Shown here one piece after another: positions 1-7,017 of a stretch of DNA of 64,000 bases. A program made the position numbers and the translations under genes. Positions within the stretch are counted from its first letter, which is position 1; every line of letters starts with the position of its first letter. The DNA comes from Acinetobacter marinus (GTDB taxonomy: Bacteria; Pseudomonadota; Gammaproteobacteria; Pseudomonadales; Moraxellaceae): NCBI RefSeq assembly GCF_900096915.1, contig NZ_FMYK01000008.1, positions 30,874 to 94,873 on the forward strand. Direction: 5' to 3'. The notes beneath the pieces were generated by a model. That model saw nothing but the letters and a program-made list of their open reading frames with translations. It was not told the DNA's origin and ran no database searches.

Positions 1-644
1 ACGAGCATCCTGCGATGCCTGAGGGTGCTGAAGAGGGTATTCGTCGTGGTATCTACCTATTTGAAAAAGACGATCAAGCCACTGTGCAACTGCTTGGCTC
101 AGGTGTGATCCTGCGTGAAGTGATCAAAGCTGCGAAAATCTTGCGTGAAGAATACCAAATCCATAGCAATGTCTGGAGCGTCACTAGCTTTAATGAATTG
201 GCTCGTGACGGTATGGCATGTGAAGAATACAACCGTAATCACCCGCTCAGCGAGGAACCTAAAGAAAGCTGGCTCTCCGAGCAGATGCGCCCATATCATG
301 GCACGGTCGTCGCAGCGACTGACCATATGCGCATGTATAGCGAGCAGATTCGTCCATATTTACCTGACAATCGTCCTTATGCCACTCTCGGAACAGACGG
401 CTATGGTCGCTCAGATACCCGTGAAAAGTTGCGTAGCTACTTCGAGGTGGATGCAGCACATATCGTTGTTGCAACCTTAAAACAGCTCGCTGACGAAGGT
501 GAAGTGGACAATCGTTTGGTTAAAGATGCGATTACCAGCTTTGAAATTGATGTGGATCGTCCAATTGCTTGGCAACCTCAAGATCACGCTGAGATCAAAC
601 CTGTGGCTGAATATGTTGAACCAACATCAACAGAGGAGAAATAA
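1..644 (+). CDS. aceE: Pyruvate dehydrogenase E1 component, C-terminal part (partial)
   Basis: The reading frame is open to the left edge (codons from base 3, reading EHPAMPEGAEEG) and ends with TAA at 642-644. This is the C-terminal transketolase-type domain of the homodimeric pyruvate dehydrogenase E1 subunit, which decarboxylates pyruvate with thiamine diphosphate and reductively acetylates the lipoyl groups of E2. Family landmarks are the SNVWSVTSFNELARDG stretch and the GTDGYGRSDTREKLRSYFEV stretch near the end. The next gene, aceF, starts 2 bases downstream, so the two are surely one operon. Only about a quarter of the protein lies in the window. Confidence 0.95.
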   Translation, partial: EHPAMPEGAEEGIRRGIYLFEKDDQATVQLLGSGVILREVIKAAKILREEYQIHSNVWSVTSFNELARDGMACEEYNRNHPLSEEPKESWLSEQMRPYHGTVVAATDHMRMYSEQIRPYLPDNRPYATLGTDGYGRSDTREKLRSYFEVDAAHIVVATLKQLADEGEVDNRLVKDAITSFEIDVDRPIAWQPQDHAEIKPVAEYVEPTSTEEK

Positions 645-646
645 TC

Positions 647-2332
647 ATGCAAATCATTACTCCTGATATTGGTGTAGATCAAGCGCAAGTCACCGAGATT
701 TTAGTCAAAGTTGGTGATCAGATTGCTGAAAATGACAGTATTTTGGTCTTAGAATCTGACAAAGCCTCGGTCGAAGTGCCGAGCACTGCCAGTGGTACAG
801 TAAAATCCATTTCGGTCAATGTAGGTGATACCGTGAAAGAAGGCACACTGTTGATCGAATTGGAAGCTGGAGAGTCATCACAAGCCAATGAGCAATCCGA
901 CGCCAAAGCTGAAGCTACACCAGAAACTGAAGCACCGTCAACTGACGATGCAAAAGTAGAAGAAGAACCTGCTAAAGATGCACCTCAAGCCGAAGCACCA
1001 TCTGAAAGTCGTGAAATCCAACTGAAAGTGCCTGATATTGGCGTGGAGAAAGCCTCTGTTGCCGAAGTCTTGGTCAAAGTCGGCGATGTCATTGCCGAAG
1101 ACGACAGCATTATCGTGGTGGAATCGGATAAAGCCACGGTCGAAGTGCCAAGTACTGCCAGTGGTGAAGTACTCTCTATCGCTGTTAAAGCTGGCGATAT
1201 GGTGAAAGAAGGCGTGTTGATGTTGACGGTGAAGTCAACATCAGGTGCAGGCGCACAAAGTGGCGAGAGTGCGACCACAACAAAAGCGCAACAGCCTTCT
1301 GAAGAAAAAGCGCAAACGACCTCCGCTGAAAAACCACAGGCTGAATCTGCGCCAGCAGCGTCATCTAGTACTGAACAAAGTACAAGCACCACAAAACTCA
1401 CTGATGCTGAAATCGAAGCCAATGCCAAAGTCTATGCAGGACCTGCGGTGCGTCAAATGGCACGTCAACTCGGCGTCGTGCTCAGCCAAGTCAAAGCAAC
1501 GGGTTCAAATGATCGGATCTTGAAAGAGGATGTTTATGCCTATGTCAAAGGTCGTTTGAATACATCGTCGCCGTCAGCAGGCACTGCTGGTGTAGCACAA
1601 ACCTCAGGCCTACCAAAACTACCTAGTTTTGATGCGTATGGTGGTGCTGAAGTCAAAGCAATGACTCGCTTGCAACAAGTATCCGTACCACAGCTGTCTT
1701 TAAACAATTTTATCCCGCAAGTGACGCAATTTGATCTTGCAGATATTACGGCGCTCGAAGCATGGCGAAATGAGCTCAAAGCTGACTTTAAGAAGCGTGG
1801 TACCAGCCTAACGATTTTGGCATTTATCGCCAAAGCCGTTGCGCATTTGCTCAAGCAAGAGCCGTATTTTGCTGGTCATCTTGCCGATGATCAAAAATCG
1901 GTGTTGTTACGCAATGAAATTCATATGGGTATTGCAGTCGCTACAGAGGATGGTTTGACCGTGCCTGTGCTACGCAATCCTGATCTGAAGTCGATTGCGC
2001 AAATTGCCACAGAACTTGCTGAACTCAGCCAAAAAGCACGTGATAAGAAGCTCGCACCAAAAGACTTACAGGGTGCGAACTTCACCATCACCAGCCTAGG
2101 CAGTATCGGCGGTACAGCATTTACACCATTGGTCAATTGGCCACAAGTTGCGATTCTCGGAATTTCCCCTGCGACCATGCAACCTGTTTGGGATGGGCAA
2201 CAATTCCAGCCAAAATTGATGCTACCATTATCACTGTCTTACGATCACCGTGTAATTAATGGCGCTGATGCTGCGAGATTTACCAATAAATTGACCAAAT
2301 TATTGCAAGATATCCGCTCAATTTTGTTATAA
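647..2332 (+). CDS. aceF: Dihydrolipoamide acetyltransferase (E2) of pyruvate dehydrogenase
   Basis: 561 aa. E2 core of the pyruvate dehydrogenase complex, transferring the acetyl group from lipoyl-lysine to CoA in the cytoplasm. Two lipoyl domains are visible (about residues 1-75 and 123-197) with the lipoylated lysines in ESDKASVEVPS (K39) and ESDKATVEVPS (K162), so this is a two-lipoyl version rather than the three of E. coli. A Glu/Ala/Ser-rich linker follows, then the peripheral subunit-binding domain (about 263-301, GPAVRQMARQLGV) and the catalytic domain with the active-site SYDHRVINGADAARF (H534). A GAGGAG-type ribosome site overlaps the end of aceE, which supports translational coupling. 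A strong terminator follows. Confidence 0.97.
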   Translation: MQIITPDIGVDQAQVTEILVKVGDQIAENDSILVLESDKASVEVPSTASGTVKSISVNVGDTVKEGTLLIELEAGESSQANEQSDAKAEATPETEAPSTDDAKVEEEPAKDAPQAEAPSESREIQLKVPDIGVEKASVAEVLVKVGDVIAEDDSIIVVESDKATVEVPSTASGEVLSIAVKAGDMVKEGVLMLTVKSTSGAGAQSGESATTTKAQQPSEEKAQTTSAEKPQAESAPAASSSTEQSTSTTKLTDAEIEANAKVYAGPAVRQMARQLGVVLSQVKATGSNDRILKEDVYAYVKGRLNTSSPSAGTAGVAQTSGLPKLPSFDAYGGAEVKAMTRLQQVSVPQLSLNNFIPQVTQFDLADITALEAWRNELKADFKKRGTSLTILAFIAKAVAHLLKQEPYFAGHLADDQKSVLLRNEIHMGIAVATEDGLTVPVLRNPDLKSIAQIATELAELSQKARDKKLAPKDLQGANFTITSLGSIGGTAFTPLVNWPQVAILGISPATMQPVWDGQQFQPKLMLPLSLSYDHRVINGADAARFTNKLTKLLQDIRSILL

Positions 2333-2397
2333 GCCACATAGAGAAACTTTGGTTTTCAGTGAAAATCAAGGTTTCTTCTCTTCATTCTCACGCATAG

Positions 2398-2430
2398 AAA
2401 AAGCCTTAAGACGAATCTTAAGGCTTTTTT
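2398..2430 (+). terminator. Rho-independent terminator of aceEF
   Basis: AAAAAGCCTTAAGA, a four-base CGAA loop and TCTTAAGGCTTTTTT form a perfect stem ending in a T-run, 65 bases after the aceF stop. A weaker imperfect hairpin (GAGAAAC...GTTTCTTCTC, 2341-2380) lies just before it. Confidence 0.9.
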
Positions 2431-2448
2431 ATACTGCTTGTGATCTAC

Positions 2449-2600
2449 AACATCCTGTCACTTGGTGCTTCACAGCACATGTTATCGAGAAACGTCCTGT
2501 TTCTATGCTTGGATTATTTTTGTCATGTGGCGAGTTCCATTCCCTCATATGCTTCACAGCAAGTTTTGTTATCAAAGACATCCTGTCTGTTGATGTTTGT
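2449..2600. repeat. Intergenic imperfect repeats with TCCTGT hairpins (possible sRNA or UTR element)
   Basis: Two imperfect copies of a unit lie 84 bases apart: 2466-2500 and 2550-2586. Both begin TGCTTCACAGCA, contain GTTATC and end TCCTGT. A third TCCTGT is at 2453-2458. Around them are small hairpins such as GAAAC-gtcct-GTTTC (2488-2502). The stretch has no credible coding frame. On the minus strand the three hairpin cores read ACAGGA, two of them ACAGGATGT. A non-coding RNA or a repeated regulatory element is possible; the function is unknown. Confidence 0.45.
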
Positions 2601-2754
2601 AGTATAGGGCTCAGATTTCGGTCTGAAAAGTCATCATATACGCCAAAAGTTGTAAGCCATAGCTTACAAAAAATCCAATTTGTTGCATAACTCCTAGTCT
2701 TTTTTCAATCAATTTAGCATATGATCATGATTCATGAGATTGTTGGGAATGATG

Positions 2755-4239
2755 ATGCACACTGCTGAAATTGGCTTACTTGAACCACAAGTCGTGTGGC
2801 GACACTTTCAAACCTTATGCAATATTCCACGTCCATCGAAGCATGAACAGGTATTGCGTGACTATCTTCAGCAATGGGCAATACAGCGTGGTTTAGACAC
2901 CGAAGTCGATGAGATCGGCAATTTGGTCATTCGCAAGCCCGCAACGCAAGGTATGGAAAAAGCGATCCCTGTGATTCTGCAGGGACATCTCGATATGGTC
3001 ACCCAAGCCAATCGAGATACGCCGCATGATTTTCTACGTGATCCAATTCAACCAATCATTGAAGAGGGTTGGCTGGTGGCTAAGCACACCACATTAGGTG
3101 CGGATAATGGCATTGGCGTGGCACTTGCTTTGGCTGTACTTGAGTCAGACGATGTTGCACATGGAGCAATTGAGGTTTTGCTCACCGTTGATGAAGAGGC
3201 GGGGATGAGTGGAGCTCGGTTTTTATCGCCAAATATTTTACATGGACAATGGTTGATCAATATTGATACCGAACAATGGGGAGAATTGTACCTCGGTTGT
3301 GCTGGGAGTCAGGATGTCGAAGTCAATCAAACTGCTCAGTTTATCGCAGCGCCACCAAATTTAGCCTTTTACGATGTGCAAATCCTCGGTCTAAAAGGCG
3401 GACATTCTGGTTTAAATATTCATGAGGGGCGGGGGAATGCCAATGTGATTTTGGCGCAATTCTTAGCCAATCATTTAGCAAAATTACACGGACATTTGGT
3501 TGCTATGCAAGGTGGAACAGCACGCAATGCCATCGCTCGCGAAGCCTCAGCGACCATTGCGATTCCGATCAATCAATTGGAAAATTTACAAACTGCTGTA
3601 CAAAACGCTGAAAATATGTGGCGGGAAAGGCTACAAAATACCGATGGTGATGTACAGATTCAACTGCAAAATTCTCCACAAAAACATGCCCACATTTTAG
3701 AAGAAAAACAACAGCAACAATGGTTTCACGCCTTAGCCAGTTGCCCTTATGGTGTGGCAAAATTGAGCCAAAGCATCGCTGATATCGTGGAAACTTCCAA
3801 TAATATCGGTGTGGTTAAAGTCGATCAGAATGGTCTCATTACTTCAATCATGGTGCGCTCATTGGTTAATTCTGATGCTGGCGCATTAGCGGAGCGAATT
3901 CAACAGCACTTTATTTCACACGATTGTTATGCCGAGTTGACGCCTTTAGTCTCGGGCTGGACCCCAAATCCTGACTCTCAAGCCTTAGCCTGCTTGCAAC
4001 AAGCCTACCGAGATGTATTCGGCATTGAGGCAAAGCGTAAAGTGATTCATGCAGGATTGGAGTGTGGCATCATTGCAGAGCATTATCCACATTTGGAAAT
4101 GGTCTCGTTTGGTCCTGATATACGTGGCGCACATGCGCCTGGGGAAAGGGTAAATATTCACACTGTGGCGCAGTGCTGGCAATTGCTCAAATCTGCTTTA
4201 GCCAATGTGCCGAATAGATCCGCTAAAATGAAAGCCTGA
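2755..4239 (+). CDS. pepD: Aminoacyl-histidine dipeptidase (M20 metallopeptidase, PepD type)
   Basis: About 494 aa. Cytoplasmic di-zinc peptidase that cleaves Xaa-His and related dipeptides. The M20 motifs are in place: GHLDMVTQ (first metal His plus Asp), LGADNGIGVALAL (bridging Asp) and LTVDEEAGMSGA (catalytic Glu-Glu), a dimerisation domain in the middle, and a C-terminal HAGLECGII with the last metal-binding His/Glu region. Length fits E. coli PepD (485 aa). Several ATG codons are in frame (2734, 2749, 2752, 2755); 2755 is chosen because a GGGA stretch at 2745-2748 lies 6 bases before it and the N-terminus then best fits the family. It is a single gene with its own promoter region. Confidence 0.9.
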   Translation: MHTAEIGLLEPQVVWRHFQTLCNIPRPSKHEQVLRDYLQQWAIQRGLDTEVDEIGNLVIRKPATQGMEKAIPVILQGHLDMVTQANRDTPHDFLRDPIQPIIEEGWLVAKHTTLGADNGIGVALALAVLESDDVAHGAIEVLLTVDEEAGMSGARFLSPNILHGQWLINIDTEQWGELYLGCAGSQDVEVNQTAQFIAAPPNLAFYDVQILGLKGGHSGLNIHEGRGNANVILAQFLANHLAKLHGHLVAMQGGTARNAIAREASATIAIPINQLENLQTAVQNAENMWRERLQNTDGDVQIQLQNSPQKHAHILEEKQQQQWFHALASCPYGVAKLSQSIADIVETSNNIGVVKVDQNGLITSIMVRSLVNSDAGALAERIQQHFISHDCYAELTPLVSGWTPNPDSQALACLQQAYRDVFGIEAKRKVIHAGLECGIIAEHYPHLEMVSFGPDIRGAHAPGERVNIHTVAQCWQLLKSALANVPNRSAKMKA

Positions 4240-4253
4240 GAAAGTAAAATAGA

Positions 4254-4269
4254 TGTTTCACGTGGAACA
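4254..4269. promoter_or_regulatory. parS-like centromere site 1
   Basis: TGTTTCACGTGGAACA differs by one base from the palindromic bacterial parS consensus TGTTTCACGTGAAACA bound by ParB. It lies between the convergent pepD and purK genes, about 9 kb from the dnaA-rpmH origin spacer. Three further matches lie in the window. Confidence 0.85.
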
Positions 4270-4285
4270 TGTTGAACAGATGCTT

Positions 4286-4308
4286 CTAAAATTTATCCTA
4301 AATTTTAG
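4286..4308. other. Perfect A/T-rich hairpin between pepD and purK
   Basis: CTAAAATTTA, the loop TCC, then TAAATTTTAG: a 10-bp perfect stem after the pepD stop codon. No T-run follows on the plus strand, so it is not a textbook terminator. It may protect the pepD message end. Confidence 0.4.
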
Positions 4309-4310
4309 GC

Positions 4311-4341
4311 AAAAAAAACGGCAACAGGGGTGTGTTGCCGT
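4311..4341 (-). terminator. Rho-independent terminator of purEK
   Basis: Read on the minus strand, ACGGCAACA, a six-base loop and TGTTGCCGT are followed by a run of eight T. It is placed downstream of the purK stop codon. Confidence 0.85.
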
Positions 4342-4453
4342 ATAAAATCAAAAAGGAATTTTACACTTGTCATTATAATTAAATAAGTTTAAATGACAAT
4401 GCACTTTTTCATATTTTGTGTAGATTATGACCTATCAACCCTACAAAGCAAGA

Positions 4454-5584
4454 TTAAATTTCAATTTGCATATTTTCATTTAATGCTAAAGATTCAGGCA
4501 AAATTTGAGATAAAGCACGACACTGTGCTGTCAGCTCATCCTTGGACTTCGGTGTAAGCGTGATGTGACCGAGCTTACGACCTTCTCGTTCGGATTTATC
4601 ATAAAGATGTAAATGTGCACTATCCAGCGCCAAAACTGATTCAGTTTTCGGATATTGAGAAATAATATTCACCATAACCGTTGGTCGGATTGTTTGCGTA
4701 GAACCTAGCGGCAAGCCTGCAACAGCACGAATATGATTTTCAAATTGCGAACATACCGCACCTTCGATCGACCAATGTCCAGAATTATGTACACGAGGCG
4801 CCATTTCATTGGCGAACATGCCTTGCTCAGTCACAAACAGCTCAAGCGTAAGCACACCGACATAATCTAAATGATTCAGCAAGCGAGTAATATATTCTTC
4901 AGCAATCGGTTGCAAGTGTAAACTATTCGGCGCAGGGACGATGGAATGCGACAAAATGCCATGATGATGGTGGTTTTCCGCCAAATCCCATGTGCGCACT
5001 TCGCCATCTTGCCCACGTACCGCAATGATCGATACTTCACGGTTGAACTGCACAAAACTTTCGGCAATTAATGATTTTGCTGCACCAAGCTCAGCCCATG
5101 CCTCATTGATTTGCGTTTCATTTTTCAGGACAAATTGACCTTTGCCATCGTAGCCACCTGTTGCGGTTTTCAGCACAATCGGCAAACCCAAATCACTGAC
5201 AGCCTGCTGTAAACTTTCCAAACTATCCACTGCACGATATGGCGCAACAGGAATGTCTAATTCATCAAATAAAGATTTTTCCAGCAAACGATTTTGCGCA
5301 ATCGCTAAAGCCTGACGTGGTGGATAAATTTGCTTAGATTGAGTGAGCTGATCTACATCAGCAAGCGGGGTATTTTCAAACTCCAAACTAAATACATCCG
5401 CACTTTTCGTAAATTGTTGCAAGCCGTCTTGATCTTGGCTGGAAATCACTTGACCCAATACCGCTGATGGACAATCTGTATTTGCTTCGAAAAAAGTACA
5501 TTGTATATTCAAAGGTAAAGCCGCTTGCGCCATCATCCGACCCAGCTGACCACCACCAAAAATACCAATCGTCATCTTTGACAT
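4454..5584 (-). CDS. purK: N5-carboxyaminoimidazole ribonucleotide synthase
   Basis: 376 aa. ATP-grasp enzyme of purine biosynthesis that makes N5-CAIR from AIR, bicarbonate and ATP. The N-terminal pre-ATP-grasp domain begins MTIGIFGGGQLGRMMAQAA. The glycine-rich ATP-binding loop ATGGYDGKGQFVLK is in the middle, and NEMAPRVHNSGHWSIEGA is the conserved substrate and metal-binding segment. Length is normal for the family. It starts 10 bases after the purE stop, so purE and purK form an operon transcribed toward pepD. A minus-strand terminator follows. Confidence 0.96.
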   Translation of the reverse strand: MSKMTIGIFGGGQLGRMMAQAALPLNIQCTFFEANTDCPSAVLGQVISSQDQDGLQQFTKSADVFSLEFENTPLADVDQLTQSKQIYPPRQALAIAQNRLLEKSLFDELDIPVAPYRAVDSLESLQQAVSDLGLPIVLKTATGGYDGKGQFVLKNETQINEAWAELGAAKSLIAESFVQFNREVSIIAVRGQDGEVRTWDLAENHHHHGILSHSIVPAPNSLHLQPIAEEYITRLLNHLDYVGVLTLELFVTEQGMFANEMAPRVHNSGHWSIEGAVCSQFENHIRAVAGLPLGSTQTIRPTVMVNIISQYPKTESVLALDSAHLHLYDKSEREGRKLGHITLTPKSKDELTAQCRALSQILPESLALNENMQIEI

Positions 5585-5594
5585 GATCTCGTCC

Positions 5595-6116
5595 TTAAAC
5601 CTGACCTGGGATGTTATTGTTCGCTACTTTCTCTGTTTGGGCAGTGCGAAAATCTGCGATGTTTTTGGCAATATCGGCACGCTGTAAACCAACAATTTGC
5701 GCCGCCATGATCGCTGCATTGGTCGCACCAGCAGGACCAATCGCCAAAGTACCGACAGCAATACCCGCAGGCATTTGCACGATCGACAGGAGCGAATCCA
5801 CGCCATTTAAAATAGACGATTTCACAGGCACACCGAGCACAGGCAAATCTGTCTTGGCTGCACACATCCCTGGCAAATGCGCCGCACCACCCGCACCTGC
5901 GATGATCACTTGAATACCACGCTCACGTGCGGTTTCAGCATATTCAAACAAGCGATCTGGGGTACGATGCGCAGACACCACTTCCGCCTCAAAAGGCACA
6001 TTGAGCTGTTTCAGCATATTCGCTGTGTGCTCAAGTGTTGCCCAATCAGATTGTGAGCCCATAATAATTCCAACTAAAGGCTGAGCATCGGTGGTATTAA
6101 CCGCATTCATTGGCAT
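5595..6116 (-). CDS. purE: N5-carboxyaminoimidazole ribonucleotide mutase
   Basis: 173 aa. Class I PurE converts N5-CAIR to CAIR, the product of which goes on to IMP. Signature elements are GIIMGSQSDW, VVSAHRTPDRL with the catalytic His, and GAGGAAHLPGM. The protein is an octameric cytoplasmic enzyme in this family. The start at 6116 (MPMNAV) has a GGA a few bases upstream; MNAV at 6110 is an alternative. First gene of the purEK operon; its upstream spacer is unusual and is described separately. Confidence 0.96.
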   Translation of the reverse strand: MPMNAVNTTDAQPLVGIIMGSQSDWATLEHTANMLKQLNVPFEAEVVSAHRTPDRLFEYAETARERGIQVIIAGAGGAAHLPGMCAAKTDLPVLGVPVKSSILNGVDSLLSIVQMPAGIAVGTLAIGPAGATNAAIMAAQIVGLQRADIAKNIADFRTAQTEKVANNNIPGQV

Positions 6117-6263
6117 AGTTCCGCTAAGTGATGGCTTAAAAATATTCGGAGAATCAAAAACTAAAATTGGTTGATCGAACCGAATTTTGATGATGAGAAA
6201 CTGCGCATTATAGCTTTTTTTACACTGAAACTAAATGCAATGGAATTAAATTTAAAAGGCTAC

Positions 6264-6409
6264 TTTTGAATTTAAAAACAATTTCATCTCATTCGATGTT
6301 TTAAATTTAGAAATGTGGATAAATCAGACTCATCCAAAATAATTATTTTTTTATTTTCATTACGTTAAGTTGTGGATAAGTTTGTGCACAACTTAAGAAA
6401 TATCTTAAG
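6264..6409. promoter_or_regulatory. DnaA-box cluster in the purE upstream spacer
   Basis: The 467-base spacer between purE and the GNAT gene is A/T-rich and has two perfect DnaA-box sequences on the minus strand (TGTGGATAA at 6314-6322 and 6371-6379). A palindrome TTGTGCACAA follows at 6382-6391, then a perfect hairpin CTTAAGA-aata-TCTTAAG (6392-6409). A copy of TTTTGAATTTAAAA is at 6264-6277. The same palindrome and 14-mer occur in the dnaA-rpmH spacer. Another hairpin, GGAAAGCAA/TTGCTTTCC, is at 6495-6518. The spacer must also hold the purE promoter. No gene is seen in it. Confidence 0.6.
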
Positions 6410-6583
6410 CTGCTTTAAAATTTCCATATTTTAAAGATTCAAAGTTTATGGTGAAATTTTGAACTGGACTAGAATTGCACAAAAAGATGCAAAGGGAAAG
6501 CAATATTTTTTGCTTTCCGATCAGTGTATTTTGCTTCACAATTTACTGGATAAATTCAAATTAAATACTTGAAAATAATAAAT

Positions 6584-6880
6584 TTATTTTCTCAACACAT
6601 CTGCAATACTTGGATCTTTATCAAATACAGATTTTGCATAAGGGCAGAGTGGAATAATTTTTAACTGCTTTTCTCGTGCGAATGCCACGACTTTATCGAG
6701 TATTTGACGTCCAATACCTTGTCCACGATAGTCTTCAGACACGTCGGTATGATCGATGATAAACATGCCTTCACCTGCCCATGTATATGCCATTTCTCCA
6801 GCCAGATTTTCTTTGCCAGTATCGCCATCTAATGCCTGAAATACACCATGTTTGCCATCGTCTTGTTGTTGAATATTCAT
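6584..6880 (-). CDS. Small GNAT-like acetyltransferase (YjdJ/NATD1 type)
   Basis: 98 aa. Short single-domain N-acetyltransferase-like protein of the YjdJ type. The core motif DYRGQGIGRQILDKVVAFA matches the acetyl-CoA pyrophosphate loop (R-x-x-G-x-G), and IIPLCPYAKSVF near the end is a conserved feature of this subfamily. The start at 6880 (MNIQQQDDGKHG) is chosen because AGAGGAAATAAAT precedes it. Upstream in-frame codons would add a basic segment that overlaps the gyrB terminator hairpin. The substrate is not known. It lies downstream of gyrB on the same strand. Confidence 0.8.
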   Translation of the reverse strand: MNIQQQDDGKHGVFQALDGDTGKENLAGEMAYTWAGEGMFIIDHTDVSEDYRGQGIGRQILDKVVAFAREKQLKIIPLCPYAKSVFDKDPSIADVLRK

Positions 6881-6916
6881 ATTTATTTCCTCTTGGTATT
6901 TTTTCATTTTCGCATG

Positions 6917-6949
6917 AAAAAAGCGCCAAAACTGACGTTTCGACGCTTT
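6917..6949 (-). terminator. Rho-independent terminator of gyrB
   Basis: On the minus strand AAAGCG...CGCTTTTTT forms a hairpin with a T-run about 70 bases after the gyrB stop. The stem is short and the loop long, so it is weaker than the others in this window. Confidence 0.6.
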
Positions 6950-7017
6950 GATTTTGACACTTTTCACCGATCAAGTTGTGATTAAAAGTGTAAATCTGTC
7001 AAATAAAACAACGCATA

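Noticed and set aside
2349..2690. 113-aa open frame after aceF
   Set aside because: It runs through the aceF terminator and repeated hairpins, has no ribosome site and no family resemblance.
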